Shown: positions 56,946 through 64,000 of the stretch, one piece after another | Layout: each line of letters starts with the position of its first letter | Position numbering within the stretch: position 1 is the first letter of the stretch | Assembly (NCBI GenBank): GCA_034359265.1 | Contig: CP136890.1 | Coordinates: 89,491,501 to 89,555,500, forward strand | From: Canna indica | Taxonomy: Eukaryota > Streptophyta > Magnoliopsida > Zingiberales > Cannaceae | DNA length: 64,000 nt | Direction: 5' to 3' | Position numbers and translations under genes: made by a program | Notes under the pieces: generated by a model | Told to the model about the DNA's origin: nothing | The model's input: the letters and a program-made list of their open reading frames with translations, nothing else | The model's database searches: none

Positions 56946-58671
56946 CAATTTTATTCGCTCTTTATCTTTTGCTTCCAATGTTACATTATTTGATGATAAT
57001 GATATTTTAAATGAATTTGTGAATCATTTTAATTCTCTTTGGAATATTTCTACTGTTTCTACCATTTTCTGTTTGGATATGCCTAATCTTCCTACTTTAA
57101 ATCCTGATTTTGCTAATTCTTTGATTGCTCCTATTACTGTTCAAGAACTTTGGGATACTATCAAGTCTTTCAAAAATGGTAAAAGCCCGGGTATAGATGA
57201 GTTCACAATTCAATTTTACAAATATTTTTGGAACACCATTGCTGATTCATTTTTCCAGTCTGTTCAACTTTTTTTTTCAGCATGCTATTATTCCTAGGTA
57301 TTGGAACCAAACCATTTTGACCTTCATTCCTAAAATCAAGGATCCTAAATGTGTTAAGAACTTCAGACCTATTGCCCTGTGTAACCTTTCTTACCGCATT
57401 CTCTCTAAAGTTCTTGCTAACAGACTAAAAATTTGCTTGCCTAGTCTAATCTCTTGTGAACAATATGCTTTTGTTAAAGGTAGAACATTCATGATTACAT
57501 TCTTATTGTTTAAGAGTTAGTTCATTCTTTTTATGATTCTAAAAGCAAAGTCTCATACATCATTGTAAAAATTGATGTTGAAAAAGTTTACGACCTTCGC
57601 AAAAGAGAAGCTATTATTGAGGTCCTGAAAAAAATTCAATTTCTCTGCTTTATTTATTAATTAGATCTATTCTTGCATTTCCTCTCATTCTTTTGCTTGC
57701 ATTGTTAATGCTCAAACTTCCTCTTTCTTTCCCTCTAATAGAGGTATTAGACAATGTGATTTTATTTCACCTTTCCTTTTTCATCATTGTTTCTCAAATT
57801 CTGACTCAGCTTATTAATTCTGCGGTTAATGAGAATAAGTTAACTCCCTTTAGGTTTAAAAATGACCTCCTCATCGGCCACTTAATGTTTGCTGATGATC
57901 TCATTTTAACTTTCAAGGCTAATTCCAAAAGCCTTAGCTCTGTTAAGACTATCTTTTCCACTTATCAAACTTTAACGGGCCAAAAAATTAATTTTTCTAA
58001 GTCTGATATCTTCTTCCATGAGAATGTCTCCTCCTCTTCTAAGAATAGAATTTCTAGCTTCCTTGGTATGAAAGTTGGTAAATTCTCTTTTAAGTATCTT
58101 GGTCTTATGATGTCTCCTAGGAGACCTCACCCTCATATTCATGATCATATCCTCTCCCAGATAGATGCAAAATTATGTAATTGGAAAGCTTCTCTTCTCT
58201 CCCAAGCTGGTAGATTAGTCCTTATAAAGTATGTTCTTAACTCAATTCCCACCCATTCTATCACTGTTACTTGGCTTAATAGGGATTTGCGTAATGAAAT
58301 TGAGAAGAAAATTAAGAACTTTCTTTGGAGCCATAATCCCAATAAGAACAGTATCCATCTTATTAATTGGCATACTGTTACTTTACCAAAAGCTTTGGGT
58401 GATTTAGGAATCCAAGATATTAAAAATAAAAGCTTATCCCTTCATGCTAAGAGGGTTTAAGCTTATCTTAATAAGTCCAATTCTTTATGGGTTACCACTG
58501 TTAGGATGAAATATCCTAAGTTTCTTGTACTAATTCTATTCACCCTAACAAATTATCTTGGGCTTGAAAATTATTTCTTAAAGCTTTTACTAAACTTCAT
58601 TTTAGCTTTAAGTCTATCATTGGGAATGGTAGCAGTACTTCACTGCTTTATGATAATTGGATTCTAGATGT
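56946..58671 (+). pseudogene. LINE ORF2 reverse transcriptase, broken
   Basis: Pieces in changing frames. LWDTIKSFKNGKSPGIDEF lies at about 57.15-57.20 kb. FIPKIKDPKCVKNFRPIALC and ILSKVLANRLK are at about 57.33-57.44 kb. IKIDVEKVYD-like sequence at 57.57 kb has stops around it. LMFADDLILTF is at about 57.89 kb, followed by QKINFSKSDIFF, FKYLGLMMSPRRPH and a LINE tail to 58.46 kb. The FADD box is intact, but stop codons and frame changes disable the gene. Confidence 0.85.
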
Positions 58672-59253
58672 CACTACTAGAAAAATGGGCATCAGCAACG
58701 GTCGAGCCGTTGCAATGGAGCCGTGGCAGAAAACCGCGTTGCTGATAACTTAGCAACAGATCCGCAACGGCCGCTCGGGCCGTTGCTAACAATATTATCA
58801 GCAAAGGTTTTGCCACGGACCCGGAGCCGTTGCTGATAACATTAATAGCAACGACCGCTGAGTCCGTAGCAACGTCGTTAGTAAAATCCCGTCGCTAAGC
58901 CGTTGCTGTAGGTCATCAGCAACGGCTTTCGATATACTTTTAGCAACGGCTTTCCCACGGACGGCCGTGGGAAAGCCGTTGCTGATGACGTGAACCTGGT
59001 AACGAAAAAATTTAAAATTTAAAATTTCCATTGATACATTATCTGATACATAACTCACACACCCATACACTCATACACACATTCATTCACACATCACAAA
59101 TACACCAAGATATACATCAAAACAATTATATTTATATTGATAATTATCCACGATAGTATAAAAACTATTCAAATGCAAAATGAAGTATCAATATCCAAAC
59201 AAAAAAAATTAAACAAGTCCAATATCTCAGTAACAAAGTCAATATAAAAAATC

Positions 59254-60790
59254 TCACGATGACAATGGAGGATGGCCTGGATCATATGGCGGGGTCTGGA
59301 GTGCTTGAATGTACACCGGCGTGGACTGACTCGAGGATGATAGATTAGATGAGGCCGAAGAGATGCCTGCTTCGGGATGACCTGACATGTTGTGTAGCAT
59401 AGCTTGTATATCCGCCATCATCTGACTCTGGCGCTCCATTATCTCAGTCTGACGCGCGACCGTGTCTTCTAGAGTCCTTATTCTGCTACTATGATCATAA
59501 CTGGATCTAGAGGTGGACGGCCGCTCACCAGCGACCGGAGGGGTCGGTACCCCAAGTGGCCCTAGTACGGCTCGCGCATGACCACTATCTGCGAAGCCAT
59601 ATACGCGGCCATGGTCCCAGCCACCTGCGGCCTCGACCCACGTTGCTGCGTCAAAGTCCTCGAGGGTACCCCCGCGCTGCACCACCGTCAGGCTGTAGGT
59701 CTCCTACTCGAGTTTGATTTTTTGTTTAATATTGATCATAAAACTTCAATTATAAATATATAATGAATAATTTAAATAAATATATAGTTACCATAATGTA
59801 TGCAGCGCGGTTGTCGATGTACTCCCCCGTCCCATGTGCTCGACGGTGAGTCCGCTCAAACACCGCCATCGGGGAGGGTCGCTGGACACTCCCGTCATCC
59901 GACACCGTCGTCTACATTTACAAAACAAATACATTAATTAGTACACATAATAATAAATAAAATATATAATTAAAAGATATACTTACCATACGGTTCGCGT
60001 GCACTGCAAATGCAACAGAGCCGCCGGTGTGACGCGCTGCTCCCCCCGACATGCGATTTCTAGCCGCATTCCGAGAAACCTCCTGCCATCGATCCGTCAA
60101 CCATATTCCCACGAGCTAGTCCCATATATCCGGAGTAATCCAATCGGGGCCGTATCCCCGAGTCTCCGCGATGTTAGTGGTCCCAGCTCGGGCCATCGCC
60201 TGGGACCGAGCCTGCCCCAGCTGCCCGTTGTACCTTGCCCGGGAAATAGCCTCCCAGGCAGCGTAAATGAAGGGTCTTTGGTCCTCGGCCCATGTATAGA
60301 GAGCTTGCAAAATAATAATATCAGTACCAATATTAATCATCATGCATGTAAAAATAATAATAATACGTGCCTCAAACTCGCGCCATAACATGTCGACGTG
60401 CTCGCTAGGCACGTGAGACCACGTAGGCCATGCCCCGTGCATGTATCGTCGAATAGTAGAAGAAATGCTCATCGACACTTCTTCTTGCTCGAACCTGCAC
60501 AACAAAAATAAATTTTAATATTATATTATGATATAATGAATTTGTAATGATTCATAATTCATGATATATTGCCGCTCCCCAATCACGCTAATCAATCTAC
60601 GTGACTCTGTGGCTAGTGGAGGCTGTCACCTGTTCGACCCGCGTGGCCGCCTGCGTCTGGATGTACTAGCCTCGGCAGTATCATCGGCATGAGGATCAGC
60701 AACAGGAGGATCAGCAGCATGAGTAAGTGTAGGAGTCTCACCGATCGGAGACTCCGAAGCTATCCTACGACGATAACCACGATCAGACAT
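59254..60790 (-). pseudogene. Transposase_24-type gene of CACTA element 3
   Basis: Exons (minus): about 60790-60573 (MSDRGYRRRIASES), about 60494-60373 (FEQEEVSMSISS), 60318-59987 (TWAEDQRPFIYAAW, then HTGGSVAFAVHANRM), 59911-59792 (RPSPMAVFERTHRRAHGTG) and 59703-59254 (VVQRGGTLEDFDAATW, GRVYGFADSGHARAVLGPLG, then a Ser/Gln-rich end). The last introns have clear GT-AG borders. A TGA replaces a Trp codon in the first exon (about 60.63 kb) and a TAG replaces the Gln of WDQLVG (about 60.12 kb); element 2 keeps both residues. Known En/Spm accessory proteins bind element ends, but this copy is inactive. Confidence 0.82.
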
Positions 60791-60866
60791 ATTTGTCGAA
60801 TAGACATATAATTAGATTATTGTATAAATAGTAGAGATATATTTAATAAAAATATATACTTTACAA

Positions 60867-63800
60867 TTATTCCTCATCATCTGAATAATAGTCTTCGAAT
60901 TCTTCCTCTTCTTCCTCTTCTTCATCTTCTTCATCTCCAATTTCCTCTACAGCAGGAGGATCATCTTCTTGATAGAAACCATGTGTCATATCAGGTATCA
61001 GCTCATTTTCTCCTACTATCGGATCAATTTTTTCTCTAGCTTTTGTCTTACAGACTACACGCCAATCTGCTCTATCTTTATTTTGAGCCGGATACTTCGC
61101 GTAATATACTTGTTCGGCTTGTGATGCCAATATAAAAGGCTCATTTGCTGCCAATTTAGATTTGTAATTAACCTCAACAAGTTTGTATTTTGGATGAACT
61201 TTCATGCCCCTTTCTGTTGTATCGAACCAATGACATCTAAATAGAATAACTGATTTCAAGCCGAAGTAGTGCAACTCCAACACTTCTTCCACCAGTTCAT
61301 AAAAATTCATATTACATTCAACATAGGTTGTCCCTTTCACACAGACCCCAGCATTCATCGTCTTCTTTGTAAATGCATATTCAACCGTGTGAAATTTATA
61401 CCCATTAACAAAATATCCGCTATAGCACGACACAAGTCGTGACGGTCTACTAACAAACTCAAATATTCTTTCATCTATTTCAGCTCTGTGATTTTTGCTG
61501 TAAGTCTGAATCCAAGTAGGGAAATCACGATTTCGTAATCTCTCCAATTCTTCATCGTTGTGAATAGAGTATTTTTGCACCATCTCAATGTCAAATATTT
61601 CAATGAATTGTTCAATCTCTGGACAATTGAGTAATACATACAAGTGTGTCAAATGATACTCTTCTCGCTTAAGTGTCGAGATGGACGAGAACCAAAAGCA
61701 CGACCAGAGTGACAAAATATATTTAAACGTCCATCTGAATGTCGAACACCCCCGTCGTCGTTACGTGGAAGACGATCAAATCTTGTCTGTACTGTCGATT
61801 CAAAGTAAAATGAGCACAATGTCGAAATTTCTTGGATGATATACGATTCAGATATTGATCCTTCAACAGCTGCGGTGTTCTTTACTTTTTTCTTCAGACG
61901 ATTCATGTATCTTTCAAATAAATACATGCACCGATATTGAACGAGGCCACCAACTCGTGCCTCATATGCCAAGTGTATCGGTAGATGCTCCATCGAGTCA
62001 AAAAATGCAGGAGGGAAAAATTGCTCCAGCTTGCATATGATTTCAACAATATTATTTTCAAGTGTTGATATATCTTCGACTCGAAGGACATTTGCACAGA
62101 TGTTTCTAAAAATATACTTAATTTAGTCAACGGACCCCAAATATTATCATGTAGAAGATCTCGAAATGCGATCGAAAGTAATCTCTGCATGAATACATGA
62201 CAATCATGGCTCTTCATCCCTGATATTTTGCAATCATCGACGTTCACACATCGAGATAAGTTTGAAGCATATCCATCGGGTAATCTGAGTTATTTTACCC
62301 ATTGACAAACATCTTTGATCTGTTGTTTATTTAACACATATAGGGCCTTCGGTTTCAGATATCGTCTGTTGACATCTTGTAACTCCAACTCTGGTCTTTT
62401 ACAAAGTATTTTCATATCATGTCGAGCTTTGACATTATCTTTAGTTTTTTCGGAAATATCCATCAAAGTGTTGAAAATATTATCAAACATATTTTTTTCA
62501 ATGTGCATGACATCTAAATTATGTCGAATCAATAATGAACTCCAATAGGGCAATTCCCAAAAGATACTTTTTTCACCCAGTTATGTGTTTGGCCAAAACT
62601 TGACACTCTTTCATTGCGACCAAATACTATATCTGGAAGTGCTGAAACACGTGCTAACATTTGTTCACCAGACAACATCGGTGGTGGCACATCTCTTTCG
62701 ACTCTGCCCTTAGTAAATTTATTACAATTCCTTCGATACTGATGATTAACCGGTAGGAATCGACGATGACAATCAAAGAATGAGATTTTTCGTCCGTTCT
62801 GAAGACTGATTGATTTAGAGTGTTCCATACAATACGGACAAGAGAGTCGGCCGTGAGTGCTCCAACCAGACAACATGCCGTACGCCGAGAAATCATTGAT
62901 TGTCCACAAGACCGCGGCCTTTAAATTAAAGTTTTGCTTCAGATGACAATCATAAGTGACAGCTCCCTCAGTCCATAATGTTTTCAATTCATCTATCAAG
63001 GGTCTGAGAAATATGTCAATTTCTTTTCGCGGACCCTTAGGACCCGGAATAATCATCGAAAGATAAATAAATTCATCTTTCATGCACATTGACGGTGGCA
63101 GATTATAAACTGTCGGCAGCACTGGCCAAACTGAATAAGGAGTTGCAGAATGTCCAAACGGATTAAAATCATCTGTGCACAATCCCAATCTGATATTTCT
63201 AGTATCCCTAACAAATGAAGGATAATATGTATCCAAATGTTTCCATGCTTCACTGTCAGATGGATGAGTCATTACTGTATCATCATGACTTCTTGCATGC
63301 CAACTCATGTAGGGGGCTGTCTTTTCCGACATGAATAATCTTTGAAGCCTCGGTGTTAGTGGAAAATACCGAAGCACCTTAAACGGGATATTTTTCTGTC
63401 GGACCGATTTCTTCTCCTTGTAACGAGGATGTTGACATACAGGGCATTTATCCAACTGCACATTTTCTTTATAATATAAAATGCAGTTATTTTGGCACGC
63501 GTGTATTTTTTCGTACCCAAGCCCCAATTTTCTCATTAGCTTTTTAGTCTTATAAAAAGTTGGCTCAAACTTGTTATCAGTAGGCAGCATTCCATTAATC
63601 AATCCAGTAATCCGATCATACGCAACTCCGCTGATATTACAATCGGCCTAGATGTTTAAGAGCTGTGTCATTGCTGAAAACCTAGTGTATTTAGGACAAT
63701 TCTCATACAAAGGTTCATCGGCAGCCTTCAACATCTCGTAAAATTCTGCAGCTTCTTTATTCGGTAATTCAATCTCTACCGCAGTTTGTACTTCTGTGAT

Positions 63801-64000
63801 ATCAACCGCTGTAGTATCTGGTGGGACTGATGTCTGAAGAACTGGCCGATCAACATTATCATTCAGGTGGAATTGACCCCAAGACTATCAAGTATCATAG
63901 TTCTATAGGGATTACATTGACTGGATGAAGAAGCACCAGCAGAGGAAGATTCACCATATGTCTGAACGACAGAATTGCTCGACGTCCCGACTTCGCGTGA
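60867..64000 (-). pseudogene. TNP2-type CACTA transposase, partial and broken
   Basis: Enters from the right edge. Transposase_21 domain at 63602-62560: AYDRITGLINGMLPT, CPVCQHPRYK, WHARSHDDTVMTHPSD, DGFNPFG-like DDFNPFGHSATPYSVWPV, LPPSMCMKDEFIYLSMIIPG, STHGRLSCPYCM. Next come RHNLDVMHIEKNMFDNIFNT (62.5 kb), the DUF4218 part (GYASNLSRCVNVDDCKISGM, HLPIHLAYEARVGG) and DUF4216 (61.4-60.87 kb). Lesions: a TAG at 63648-63650, a one-base loss in an A-run at about 62572 (T-run on the plus strand), a TAA at about 62.29 kb, and frame changes at about 62.0 and 61.7 kb. The gene is recently inactive. The acidic tail is shorter than in element 2. Confidence 0.88.

Larger units (their letters stand above)
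56000..58671 (+). mobile_element. LINE with missing endonuclease, split by CACTA element 3
   Basis: ORF1 (DUF4283 plus CCHC knuckle) is followed by the reverse transcriptase part of ORF2. The apurinic endonuclease domain expected between them is absent. The ORF2 frame (GNGSSTSLLYDNWI, just before the end) is interrupted by the CACTACTAG end at 58672, so the 3' rest should lie beyond the right edge of that element. Confidence 0.85.
58672..64000 (-). mobile_element. CACTA element 3, large, runs off the right edge
   Basis: The left end CACTACTAGAAAAATGGGC is followed by subterminal CAGCAACGG/CCGTTGCTG motifs to about 58.99 kb. It contains two minus-strand genes, a Transposase_24-type gene (59.25-60.79 kb) and a TNP2 transposase (60.87 kb to the right edge), as in autonomous En/Spm-like elements. 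Inserted in the LINE; the left target triplet would be TGT (58669-58671), and the right end is outside the window. Confidence 0.92.

Overview
This is a 64 kb piece of a plant nuclear genome. The evidence is genes with spliceosomal introns (NAC, GH19 chitinase, DUF630/DUF632), a PPR gene, plant DUF241 genes, a plastid-type tRNA-Leu, and dense nested plant transposons (Ty3/gypsy, Ty1/copia, LINE, CACTA, Mutator-like). The GC-rich 5' ends of the NAC, PPR, chitinase and DUF630/632 coding regions beside AT-rich introns and spacers suggest a monocot, but I cannot name the species.

Layout. 1-6591: the 3' part of a Ty3/gypsy element, with one polyprotein frame broken by five stops and a long 3' LTR whose last ~500 bp are tandemly duplicated. 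6.85-26.2 kb: a cluster of DUF241 (BPS1-like) genes. It has four intact copies (one inverted), one C-terminal scrap and one decayed full-length pseudogene. Duplicated flanks in tandem and inverted orientation are peppered with short 5'-truncated LINE insertions, a solo gypsy LTR nested in a LINE, an old LTR relic and a copia fragment. Because the flanks are paralogous, several insertions can be read against an unoccupied site within the window.

26.65-28.36 kb: an almost completely palindromic element with 9-bp target duplications (Mutator-like or foldback). 28.7-43.7 kb is the gene-bearing stretch: a PPR protein (-), a three-exon NAC factor (+), a three-exon family-19 chitinase (-) and a four-exon DUF630/DUF632 protein (-), with long AT-rich spacers.

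45.5-64 kb is mostly transposons. There is a complete small CACTA element with TTA target duplications, a plastid-derived block with a full tRNA-Leu(CAA), a CACTA element that has lost its left end and most of its transposase, LINE relics, and a large CACTA element nested in a LINE. That last element carries a TNP2-type transposase and a Transposase_24-type gene, both broken, and runs off the right edge.

I found no operon, CRISPR, phage or defence-type system. The most informative structures are the DUF241 cluster with its internal record of insertions and probable gene conversion, the palindromic element, and the three related CACTA copies.
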